Below, piece by piece: positions 54,418-64,000 of a DNA stretch of 64,000 nucleotides. Positions within the stretch are counted from its first letter, which is position 1. Every line of letters starts with the position of its first letter. Position numbers and translations under genes: made by a program. The notes beneath the pieces are model-generated. The model made no database searches. It was not told the DNA's origin and saw only the letters and a program-made list of their open reading frames with translations. Source of the DNA: Bimastos eiseni (Eukaryota; Annelida; Clitellata; Crassiclitellata; Lumbricidae); contig OY365815.1 of assembly GCA_959347315.1 (NCBI GenBank), positions 14,212,459-14,276,458 on the forward strand, given 5' to 3'.

Positions 54418-57400
54418 GTGAGTTGAATTACATTGATTGAAGGGTGACGCTAGCTTTTGATCTCCAGCGGCCGATCACCCTATGGGCAATATGCTCGCCA
54501 AAGACTTGTAGAATAGAATCCTGCGATCTCACACAGCAGAGGTCCCTCAAATTTGAATAATACTTATGTAGGAACACATTTGCAAAATAACTCAGTTGAT
54601 AACAAACTGAACTTATAGGTGAACACTGTACGGAGACATTCATGCATCACAAGCTAAAGTCTGTTAGCTATGTGATGTGCTCTGCCAGACGAAATCATGA
54701 AGATATTGTGCCACAGCCTCTTTGTTTGCACTTGTCCACATCTTCTGCATGCTTTTGTATGTGCCTGTTTGCCATGTTGATATTTAAAATTTCTCTTATG
54801 TACAACAGCAGAATAATGCATAAAAATGCTTGTTTTCAAGTTCACTTTGTACATATTATATTCAATACTCATTATTTACTTAGTTTATGGACTTTCAGAC
54901 ATCTCAGGACTCTATTCTATCCAGGCCAGGGAGAGTCATAATGTTATTCAGCAATCTGCCACTGGTTGCCCAAAATTGAATTTTTCCAACTGGTTGAAGA
55001 TTGAACTAGATTTTCAATGCTAAGAACTGACTATATTTATATAAATCTGTTTTTATATGTAAAAGTTTGTTAAAGATGGTTAAAATCCAAATGTGTGCAG
55101 TGCATGCATGATATGTGTGTATGTGTTTGGAGTAATCATTGGAATTTGAATAATCCATAATTGTAATTAAATGCGGATCAGATTGCAACTAGATGTATTA
55201 AGAAAGGAATTTGAGTTTTATGAATCATTTTTGCAAAACACAGGTTAATAGTTTTTATGTAGGAATTTTGTTTCCCAACTTGTACAGCCAATACTATGTG
55301 CTGGCTCAGTAGGGATAAACCAAGTTTGAATTTCTTGCCGAGTCCAAGTGCCGAGTATCGTGAGTTCTGTTTTGCCACGTTTGAGTTTTGAATACTTAAA
55401 AAAGTCTCATTCTCTTGAATTTTATTTTGGCATTTTGCACAACTTTTATGAATTTTTTTGCCTTCGTTTACACTAGGAAGTTGCAACTATTAAGCACTAA
55501 TAATAACAATATTTGGGTTTTTAATTATTTCAATTGTCGTTATGTAAATAACAGTATTTGTGTTTTTAGTTAGGTTGATTGTTGTTTTATAAATTAATAA
55601 ATCCGATTTTTGTTTCAAAATAGAAAATCAGAAAGATTAATACTAGGACTAAGGCTGTCAACGGGTACCCGACCGAAGCTGACTACCCGGGTAATGAAGT
55701 TGATTTTCGGTACCCGAAAATCCGAAATATTCCTTTGGTCATATTGGCTGACTGCCCGGGTAATGAAATCGATTCTCGGGTGCCCAACATTCCGTAAAAT
55801 GCGCAATTTTCTACATTTCCAAACAAACTATTTGTGCTGTCTACATTGTTTGTTATGAGTAAATGTTGAAGGGATGAAAGATGATGAAAAATAACTTTTT
55901 GTCTACATTGTTTCTTATGAGTTTAACATTGTAGACTGCCCAGAAATATTTCCAAAAAAGTTGTTTTGCTCCTGTTTCAAGATAATTCAGCATCAAATGA
56001 TGTTGGGAGTCAGTTAGTGACAAAACAATATGATGCTTACTAGTGTGCACTGAAAAGGCCAGTAAATCAATTAGGTCAATCAATTTGTGAGATCAGTCTG
56101 TTGCTTGCTTTGGCTGTTGATAGGCCCAAAGTGTGGATGGGGCATATTGATTGATAGAGAAGGTCCTGGAAGTTAAAGTGCGAGTTATAATCCAATCAGT
56201 TGATAGGCCAGCTCTCCTGGTGCAAGGTTGCCTTACCTTACTTATTCTAAGAAGCTTTTGCTAATTATTTACTGTTAACTGAGTAGCTAACTGATTAGTG
56301 CTATGATGATGAATAGGGATAGATATCAATAAAGATTTTAATTGCTGTAATCAAAGGTTGCTTTCTCAGCATTGTTGGCATTTGACTTTGGACCAGTGAA
56401 CAATTGTGGTTGTCGGCCATGCACGTTTGATTTTAAATTGCAAATTTGTTTGACTGTCATGCAAGCCATAACTAAAGGTTATCTCATTATTAGGACAATG
56501 ATGTTATATTTCTTTCATGTGATTATAATGATATTACCTATGACTACATCAGATGAAAACACGCTGTCAACGTGGAAGTGTTCTCCACTTTGTTGCTGCA
56601 TTTTTGCGATAGTACTAAGAACACTAAACGTGACTTTTGAGATGAGTTTATGTGAGCAGTAACTTTTATAAGTTGACCATTACCTTAGCCAACCTTTCTT
56701 GCTCTACCTTACATTACCTTCTTTAGTTGACCAATGACCATATCTCAGATTCATGATTAGGTCTTCTGACTGGCTTGGCTTTTTTATTTCTAGTGTTAGG
56801 ATCTCAATCGCTGAATACAGATCCTTTGCCTGCGTTGGTTTCTATCTTTGGAGTGAACTCCTTCTCTTCCGCTTTACTAACTGACTATCTTCTGTGGTGG
56901 CCTCTTGACCTCTTTCTCACGACTTTCCTTTTCTCTGGGGTTACCTCTCACTGGGAGCATTTTGAAGGGCTTTTTAAGTGATCAGGTTGGATTCAATATT
57001 CACTAGTTTAGCTTATTTTACTCTTCTTTGGTTAAATTTACTTTTTGTTGAATTGTTGGTCACTGTTTTAAGTGCATCATTATTTCACCTTGTACTGTTG
57101 CACATGTTACTGTCCATTTCAATTGCCAATTTCCTCTGCATCATTTCAACACATTATCTCTGCATCATTTCAACACATTATTATTTTGTCTAAATGCGTA
57201 ATTTGCTCAGTAATTTCGAAATAGTTGGAGTTTACTCGTTGCACATCGGCTTATTTGTTTGTTTCTACGGAGGATTTTGTTTGTCTAGAAGATATTTTTT
57301 GCAAGTCACCTTGGTCTAACAACTGCAAAGCACTGAATGCAGGTCAGATGAATTAAGAAAGATAGTAAGCTTAAGAAGGTACGGTAAGAGTAACTAATGC

Positions 57401-57562
57401 AGGTGTGACAACGTAATGGTCTGTTTTTAGGTTATGCAATGTAAGGAAGACCAGACTAAGGAAGGCACCTTAGCTTCTTTATCGTCTCTTCCTGTATCCT
57501 CCTTTTCTAGTGTTTCATTAGACTTCTTCCTGGTTAAACTTGGCCAATCATTAGTATATGTA

Positions 57563-57598
<36 letters not shown>

Positions 57599-59390
57599 TG
57601 TGTGTGCATATATTCTTATATATGTATGTCATGCACAGCTGCACATACATGTATATTGACTCATATATATATATATATGCATATATGATCTGTAGCACAT
57701 ATATGACTGTAGTTAAAGTCTAGACTACAAAAGTCTGGTCAAAATCAAATACAGGTTTATTATGTTTTAAGTGAATGCAGGCAATACTCTGGGCACTAGA
57801 GCTGCGGACATATGTGGCCTTCACGTGGACTTCCCAGGAATAGCACTAGGGAGATTTCACACTCAAAATAATAACCTTGAGATGTCCTTTTCTTTTGTGT
57901 ACCTTTGTTGTTAACTTGCTATAGTCAATTTTCTTGGGTTTATGGTTAGTTTTGGGGTGTATTGGTAATTTGGGGTAGAATTTGGATGTTTGGGTCGGGT
58001 GCCATGTAAGAGTGGAGTGTATAGGTGGGATGCCTAGGGTGTATGTTGCAAGTAATTGTATGGGTGGGCTGGGGTGTATGTTTGGTGTGAAGAGTGCACG
58101 TGTGTTTTGCAGTAGCTGATGCATGAGAATTTCATGTGAAGACATGTGCATTGCAGCTATGCAGGTTGAGGCAAGATGTAAGCTATGGACTGCTTGGGCA
58201 AATTGCCAATAAGGATTGTTGTAGCTCAAGCGATGTCAATGTACTAGTCAATCCTGATAATTGCCTTCTTAGGCAGGTACTGTCTATAAGCCCTCTGTGA
58301 TTAATTCCCTTCAGCATAAATGCATTGCACTGTTACCTTGGAAACCACTGGCTAATGATTATGCATAAAGAGAGCTGATCTTTTTGAATGGCTGTGTGTA
58401 GATTTATTACATGTTATGACTATCTATAGATATCTTTCTGAATCTTTTTAGATGGTTTTAATGGATGTGTGGGTATGTCTTTGTGTATTTTATGTAATTA
58501 TGCAAATCTGCATTTGTTTATGTAAATTATATTTGTATATTATAATTCATGCTCTGGATTGGGCACTCTTTAAAATAATGATCACTTTATGGGCATATGT
58601 GACTGGCTTCTTCTCATGTGACATATTATCCTCACATATGTGAGGCATATTATGGTCACATGAGTTGTTTGCTCACAATCACATGAGTGGGCCTCTTTAG
58701 ATGATGTTTATGTTTGAGCTTATGCAATCACATGACTTATTTCTCTTGTCACATGGGCCATGAGTTACATCATATGACTGGTATTTGTTATATTTTATAT
58801 CTCAAAACAGTTTGCCACTGACTGTGTTTATATGACAAAGCATCATGCTTTGGGACCAGTTTTATTGTGTTGTAATTTTTCCAGTTTTATTGCAGTGTCA
58901 TTTAGTCACTAGCATGACTGGTCATGTTAAGTTGCTGGTGTCCTCATGATTATCTTTACATGAAGAATAGTCATGACTAATGAATTTTTGTTACACATCA
59001 ACATGACGGTTGAGTTACTGCACATGAGTTTTAGACTCTTATAACTAATCAGTCTGGTATTCTCACTGTTGGTGCTCTAAATTGCAATTCTAATCATAAT
59101 TTTTATTGTGTTTCTAAAAAAATTAAAGACATTTTTTTCACTTAAATAAAATGCTAGTTTTTAGTTTCTGAATGTTCAAAAGTGTACCTGCCATCTGAGG
59201 TGTTTCAGTACAAACGATTTGCATTATATGTGTGTAAGCAAGGTGGTTGTCACAACATGTTGGCTACATCAATTGTATTATTGTTTTGTACACATTTGTA
59301 TCAGGAGATTTTTCATATGCTCTTAACTGGTGCTGTATTGGTCATGGATATTTACACCACATTTGAACCACTGTTCTTTTCTGTTTTCAG
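54418..59390 (+). other. TIF1 intron 1 (4,973 bp, phase 1, splits the RING)
   Basis: Donor GAGG|GTGAGT and acceptor CTTTTCTGTTTTCAG|CC. The content is AT-rich, with no coding sequence recognised. Includes a possible hAT-like terminus with CGGGTACCCG and CCCGGGTAATGAA inverted motifs (55655-55795), a 23-bp direct duplication (57132-57180), a (TA)n run (57560-57700) and a cluster of TCACATGA-type motifs (58610-58760). Confidence 0.85.
57555..57690. repeat. (TA)n / TATATGCA tract
   Basis: A pure TA run at about 57566-57594 followed by TATATGCATG and a second TA run at 57663-57678. Confidence 0.85.
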
Positions 59391-60995
59391 CCGGTCACCT
59401 GAAGTGTCCCACTTGCCTCCAGTTGTGCTCAGCAGCCGACCTCATAGACAACGTGTTTGTTCCATCTCTGCCGTTGGCGGTCAGCCATAATCTGTCAAGC
59501 GCAGACGACACAAAGATCTGCACCGGGTGTGAGGAAAACGTTGCAGCGACATACTACTGCGTCGAGTGCACCGAATGGCTTTGTGACCAATGCGAACAGG
59601 CGCACAGAAGGGTGAAGGTCACAAAAGATCATACAATTGAAACCAAGGAGAACGCCCCACGTTGCGAGGAGCGTCGCGAACTGGCCCGCAACCAGCAGCT
59701 ACCCTGCCCGGTTCACCCGCAGGAACCGCTGAAGCTCTACTGTAACACGTGTTCGAAGCTGACGTGTCGCGACTGCCAGCTTGTCGAGCACAAGGAACAC
59801 AAGTATCAGTTTATGCAGGAGGCGGCCAACTCTTACAAGGAATATCTCCAGAATCTGCTGAACAAGATCAAGGAGAAGCAGACATACATCGAGAATGCCA
59901 AGAGCCTCATAGACCAGCGCAACCGCGAGATCGTGCAGAAGGAGCAGGCCGTCATACAGGAGGTGAAGCACTTTGCGATGAGCCTCATCACCGACATCAA
60001 CCTGAAGGGTCGTCAGCTGATCACGGACCTTCAGTCGATCTGCAGCGCCAAGAAGCGCCAGCTTGAACAGAAGGACCGCGAGATACAGTTGTTGTCTTCG
60101 AACCTCGAGCACAGTCTCAAGTTTGCCGAGTACCTCTTGCAGACCGGCGACGACACAGAACTTCTCTACTCGCGCAAGGCCCTCGCCACGCAGCTGCGGC
60201 ACATCCTCCAGACGCGCTGCGAGGTTCCCAATCCGTACCACGTCATCGATCTGCGATTCGTCAGCAGCCAGTCCATAGCCGCATCGATCCCAAAGATGGG
60301 ATGCATCGTGGTCGACGGAGTCCCGTTCAGCAGCCGGTCTGGGCAGCCGCCTGCTGCTGCCAGTTCCGGATCGTCGTCAGCCAACGGATTCATGTCGGGC
60401 ATATCATCGTCTACGCCGCGATCGCTGCCAAACTCGGGACTCTTGGGGTCGTCCGGCGGCGCCTCTCAGTCGCAGGGACAATCCATGCTCCAGCACGCGA
60501 TGACCAGCGACCAGAAGATGGCTCTACTGCTAAGCATGCGCAAGTCGTTCGACCGCCAGCGTCGACAGCAACAGATGAAGCAGCAGATGTTGCAGCAGCA
60601 GCAGCAGATGATGCACCAGCAGTCATATCTGAATCAGCAGCCAGCCGGTCGTCACGACTACGGCAACTTTGGCACGCAGCGCCTCACGCACCTTCCGAAC
60701 CAGTCGGCGAACATCTCGAGCACAAACCTCGGCCACCAGCAGAAGGCGCAGGCCGGCAGTGCGGGCCTCTACTATCCATCGTCGACGGCAACGCAGATCG
60801 GAGGGTACTCATCTCCGACTCAGCCGACGGCGTTTTCAAACAATCAAATCTGTCTGGCTCAACTGCAGATGAGGCGGCAGAGTGATGCGGCTCGCAACCA
60901 GGGCAATCCGTCAAATTCCTCGCTCCAGCCGATTGTCATTCAGCCAACTGGGCCCTACCAGTCACCATCGCCGATTTCTCAGCACCTTGCCGCAG
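59391..60995 (+). CDS. TIF1-family TRIM protein, exon 2 (RING end, B-boxes, coiled coil, Q-rich region)
   Basis: Continues exon 1 at residue 90. Seen in order: the last RING pair (KCPTC); B-box 1 with CTGCEENVAATYYCVECTEW at 133-152 and LCDQCEQAH; B-box 2 with CPVHPQEPLKLYCNTC at 195-210 and CRDCQLVEHKEHKYQF; a coiled coil at about 232-345; the TIF1-typical LLYSRKALATQLRHILQTRC; and a long Ser/Gly/Gln-rich region (QQQMKQQMLQQQQQMMHQQ). The strongest match is to TRIM33/TRIM24-type proteins rather than TRIM28. I end the exon at the donor-like CCGCAG|GTGGAA (60995, phase 1, 624 residues so far). If this donor is not used, the frame runs ten further codons to TAA at 61027, giving a 634-residue protein. 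Family members continue to a PHD finger and bromodomain, not seen here. Confidence 0.9.
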
Positions 60996-61701
60996 GTGGA
61001 ACAAGATTTTATTCCTGGTCTTGTTAATTGATTTTACCTTTGTATGTGTGTTCATATGTTTGTCTCATCAATGGTTTATTTGTGTGTGTATTCATCACCT
61101 AGGGGTCACACTACAGCTCTCGTACTTATTTGTAGGAACATATCACTAACCTCAACGGCTTATCCTTCTTTAAACTACAACGTCTATGAGCCATTCACCG
61201 ATCTGTTTCCTCATCCACCATGACTTGAGTTGTTTATGCATGTGTCTGTTCTTAAATTGACTGTGTTGATTTTTTTGATGACACCGTTCCATATCGATGA
61301 TGATTTGGTGTCGCCCTCCTCCTTTCTTCAGGCTTGGGACTGGCACTGTCAGAGTCCCAACAGTGGCGAAGTTATTAAATTGTTGTCTTTAAATTTGTTT
61401 TAGATTTGAGTCTTAAATTGACTTGCAATGCTCACAGAGGGAGGGGGTCCAAAAATCCTATTTTTTGCGTACGTAATATATGGATGGGCCCTTAGATCAT
61501 GGATTCTCAGAGTAATTTGCAATTGTTTATTGTAATTTGGACGACTCATTGTTGAAATCTGTAACTTTCTGCCTCTCTGGTCTGCTGTATTTCAAATGAC
61601 CATGAGTGAGAGCAAGTTTACTTCCAATTTTATTCTGCATATGAAAAACGGTGTTAATTACAAGATATTTATGTAAACAACAGTTTTTGTTGTTATTACA
61701 G
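60996..61701 (+). other. Putative TIF1 intron 2
   Basis: Donor CAG|GTGGAA and acceptor TTTTTGTTGTTATTACAG. Contains a dispersed repeat block at 61305-61375 (also near 13330) and a transposon end at 61438-61492. Retention of this intron would end the protein at 61027. Confidence 0.45.
61438..61492. mobile_element. Isolated terminus related to the 42563-46924 element
   Basis: GAGGGGGTCCAAAAATCC then TTTTTTGCGTACGTAATATATGGATGGGCCC parallels the right end at 46870-46924 (GGTGGGTCAAAAATTGGGAT, then TATGCGTTATATAATATGTGAACGGCCCC). This looks like a second, truncated copy of the same family. Confidence 0.45.
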
Positions 61702-61753
61702 ACAGCCTACAGGAAAACAGTGTATCATTTACAAGGCAAATGAGTGGTGGCAG
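61702..61753 (+). CDS. Candidate small TIF1 exon 3
   Basis: 52 bp between a strong acceptor (pyrimidine-rich ...TTATTACAG) and a strong donor (GGCAG|GTATGT). With the single base carried from 60995 it reads DSLQENSVSFTRQMSGG without a stop and ends in phase 2. Phase agreement, both splice signals and the open frame support it. No homology of such a short segment is claimed. Downstream exons in phase 2 were sought to 64000 and none was convincing. Confidence 0.45.
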
Positions 61754-64000
61754 GTATGTTGTATTCGTTATGCCTTAATCTCCTTTTACCATGCTTTGCT
61801 ACAATGACATTCATGGTAGCCAGTACTTATAAATCACGAGAGTATGAAGTCGCAACACAAACAACAAAGGTCACTTTTTTCTTTGCAAAATTATTATGGA
61901 ATTAATTTTTTCAAATCATTTTCACACTGAAAATTTGAAGTGATGCCTGAAAAAATTTAATTCGTGCATGTTTGCTGTTTACGATTGGTTACTCCAATGT
62001 GAATTACAAAATGCAGATGAGATAGTGAGTTTGTTTACATTTATACAGTTCTCTGTATAGTGTGTGGAAATAATGCAATCCTCTATGGTGTTCATGTTTA
62101 TTTGATTCTTTGGGAATTACTATATATTTAATTAATTTTTTAAAAGCTATGAATCATGCTCATTGACACAATCTGCAGGAATAGCAAGAAATTGAACTAC
62201 TGCTTGTGATTTTTATTATGAGTGGTCACTGGTTTTAACATTTTATTGCATCTTAAGTTAAGACACAATAAAGCAGAGGTGTCAAACCTTTTTTGATGGC
62301 AGGCGAGTATTAATATTTTTCAGCAATTGACAGCACAGGGTGCCAAAGGTGCATGAGCAAATAGGGGATAGGTATCTGGGAGAGGTTTCGGTTAGCCCAT
62401 TGCAGAAAATGTTTGCAAAACTAAATCGTTACTCGTGCATTTTTAGAATACACAGTTAAACACAGTCGAATTATTCTTACGAGTCTGATATTTTGATCTT
62501 CGTTATCTATCTCGAACAATACTTGAAATTCATGACTATTTTAAGCTTTTTTCTCAAATTGTGTTGTCTTTTGACAAGGCTCCGTGCCTGTGGGCAATAA
62601 AAATATCGTGGGAGAACCATGAATTGCCTGCGGGCTGACTGTTTCGTGCCCATGCAATAAAACATTAAGTACCACTCATAATAAAATCACGGGTTTGATT
62701 GCTCTTAAGTTAAATGCATTAAAATGTTGCTATTGCTCATAATAAAAATCACAGGCAGTAGTGCACAATATTTAAACTGATTTGGATTGATTAATTTGAC
62801 TTTTGTAATCTATTGAAATTTTCTGTCAAGGCAAAAGACTGATTATTGGCTATAAAATTGGATTTCTACAGCCAATGATTGGTTTGCCAGAAACCAATAT
62901 TGCCAATGTATATGTATGAAAGTGGTATAGCATGTAGAAGGTTGAATGGAGGTTTGTATGGAGGAAGGTATAATATGTTTGTGTGAAGAAGGTAGTGTCA
63001 TTTATTGAACCAAAGGATGGTAGGGTATATTTTTATGAAGGAAGTAGCATTTATTGTATAAAATAGAGTATATAGTATGTTTGCATGAAGGAGGTTGCAT
63101 TTATTATTTGTATTATGCTTGGATACCATGTTCTTGTGTGCCTGCATTACTTTGGTATCTGGTTAGATTGGAACAGAGTCTTTTGCTAGATATATCAAGA
63201 CTGCTTGAAAACTCATTTTACCCTTTGTTCGTGTTTCCATTTCAACACTGCATCCTCTGTTCTTCCTTGTTTTGTCAGTTAAGAGAGCTTACATCACAGC
63301 CTCGCTTATTTCTCTTTTCTTTTCTGCTGGATGTCTTTTTTTCAATTTTTACATCAATAACAAAAGTGAAAGACAATTTGTGCCTGTTCCCAGAAGGAAA
63401 GTGTAAAAGTCTGGGCAAACAAAAAGACTAGCCAAAAGGGGAAGAACTGCTAGCTTTTGAAACGCAAATTCAGTTTCCGGCCCCATGCATCAATGAGATG
63501 TGGGAATATTATTGGTCTCTCTAAGTGAAACTATCAGACTCTGGCTTTTAACCTGCAGGAATGAGCAGGGTAAATAATTGCCCCAGCAGTGTTTGGATGT
63601 TGGTTGGGGAGCAACTGTAAGTTTGAATAATTTGATATTCCAGGTGTTTACAAGTTTAAGCTGATGACATATTACCCCATGACTACCGTTTATGTCATGT
63701 TGTGTTACAAATATTTTTAAGTCCAAATTGTCATGGATAAAATATATATTTACCCAGTTTTGTCATCGACGTCATTGTTTTCTCATTCATACTGAACACA
63801 TATTTTTAAATGATATGATCTCATGAGTAGGCTGCAAGTCAGAAAAGGCTGCCTATCTGTAAGTGCCCTCTTTAGGACATGGTTGCTGATAACAGCCGAC
63901 CATGTGTATTTCTCTTGGTGGTGTTTATTGGTTGGGTGATAGAGGATTGCTGTGCTCATTCTAAGGGAAGTTCTCTGGAGGGTCTGAGAAGGACTGTGCA
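61754..64000. other. Probable TIF1 intron, no further exon recognised
   Basis: AT-rich sequence. CAGAGGTGTCAAACC at 62275-62289 resembles a hAT terminus. The strong acceptor-like site before 63280 (TTGTTTTGTCAG) would give an immediate TAA in the required phase, so it is not accepted as a continuation. No PHD-finger Cys/His pattern or bromodomain motif was seen in any frame. Confidence 0.5.

Noticed and set aside
59699..60241. Minus-strand 180-codon open frame opposite TIF1 exon 2
   Set aside because: It is antisense to the well-supported B-box and coiled-coil coding region; leucine/valine-rich shadow frame caused by coding codon bias.
63240..63430. Possible further TIF1 exon after the strong acceptor at 63279
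   Set aside because: In the phase required by the preceding exon the second codon is TAA, and the sequence shows no PHD or bromodomain motif.

Overview
This window is animal (bilaterian invertebrate) genomic DNA. It has large introns, canonical GT-AG splice sites, no operon structure and a very high load of simple repeats and transposon debris. Two genes are recognisable. Both lie on the + strand, and together they code for only about 3 kb of the 64 kb. Degenerate TTAGGG-type repeats, L2/CR1-like LINE tails, tRNA-derived SINEs, hAT elements and a short Helitron fit many marine invertebrates. I cannot fix the phylum from the sequence.

Gene 1 is orthopedia (otp), a paired-like homeobox transcription factor of neurosecretory and forebrain development. 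The exon ending at 22078 carries a His/Gln/Gly-rich N-terminal part and homeodomain residues 1-46. A 16,971-bp phase-0 intron (22079-39049) interrupts the homeobox between residues 46 and 47. The final exon (39050-39664) completes the homeodomain and carries an Ala/Gly/Pro-rich tail with the C-terminal OAR motif. A separate short upstream first exon may exist but could not be identified. Gene 2 (54150 to the window end) is a TIF1-family TRIM gene (TRIM24/TRIM33/bonus-like). Its RING finger is split by a 4,973-bp intron, followed by B-box 1, B-box 2, coiled coil and a Gln-rich region. A likely small exon at 61702-61753 continues the frame. No PHD or bromodomain is visible before the window ends, so the gene is probably cut by the window edge.

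Layout. 1-21.4 kb, upstream of otp: non-coding, with a purine/pyrimidine strand switch, a 0.67-kb (GTGA)n array fused to a 1.3-kb (GAGCW)n array resembling an immunoglobulin switch repeat, a 30-bp and a 24-bp minisatellite, several inverted-repeat elements and LINE relics. 20.6-21.3 kb: an apparently perfect 244-bp inverted repeat just upstream of the otp coding exon. 22-39 kb, otp intron: LINE reverse-transcriptase relic, (TATG)n/(CATA)n arrays in inverted orientation, an interstitial telomere-like patch inside a small inverted-repeat element, a 794-bp MITE with 8-9-bp target duplication, hAT termini, a 179-bp Helitron-like element, and a few high-complexity islands that could be enhancers. 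40-54 kb, between the genes: a 4.6-kb nested transposon with internally repeated ~0.4-kb modules, two hAT elements with 8-bp target duplications and decayed ZMYM1-like transposases, a tRNA-derived SINE and a LINE tail. 54-64 kb: the TIF1 gene.

Nothing in the sequence links the two genes functionally. otp encodes a sequence-specific DNA-binding regulator and TIF1 proteins are chromatin co-regulators. No second homeobox (rax or homeobrain, partners of otp in the ancient HRO cluster) was seen in the window.
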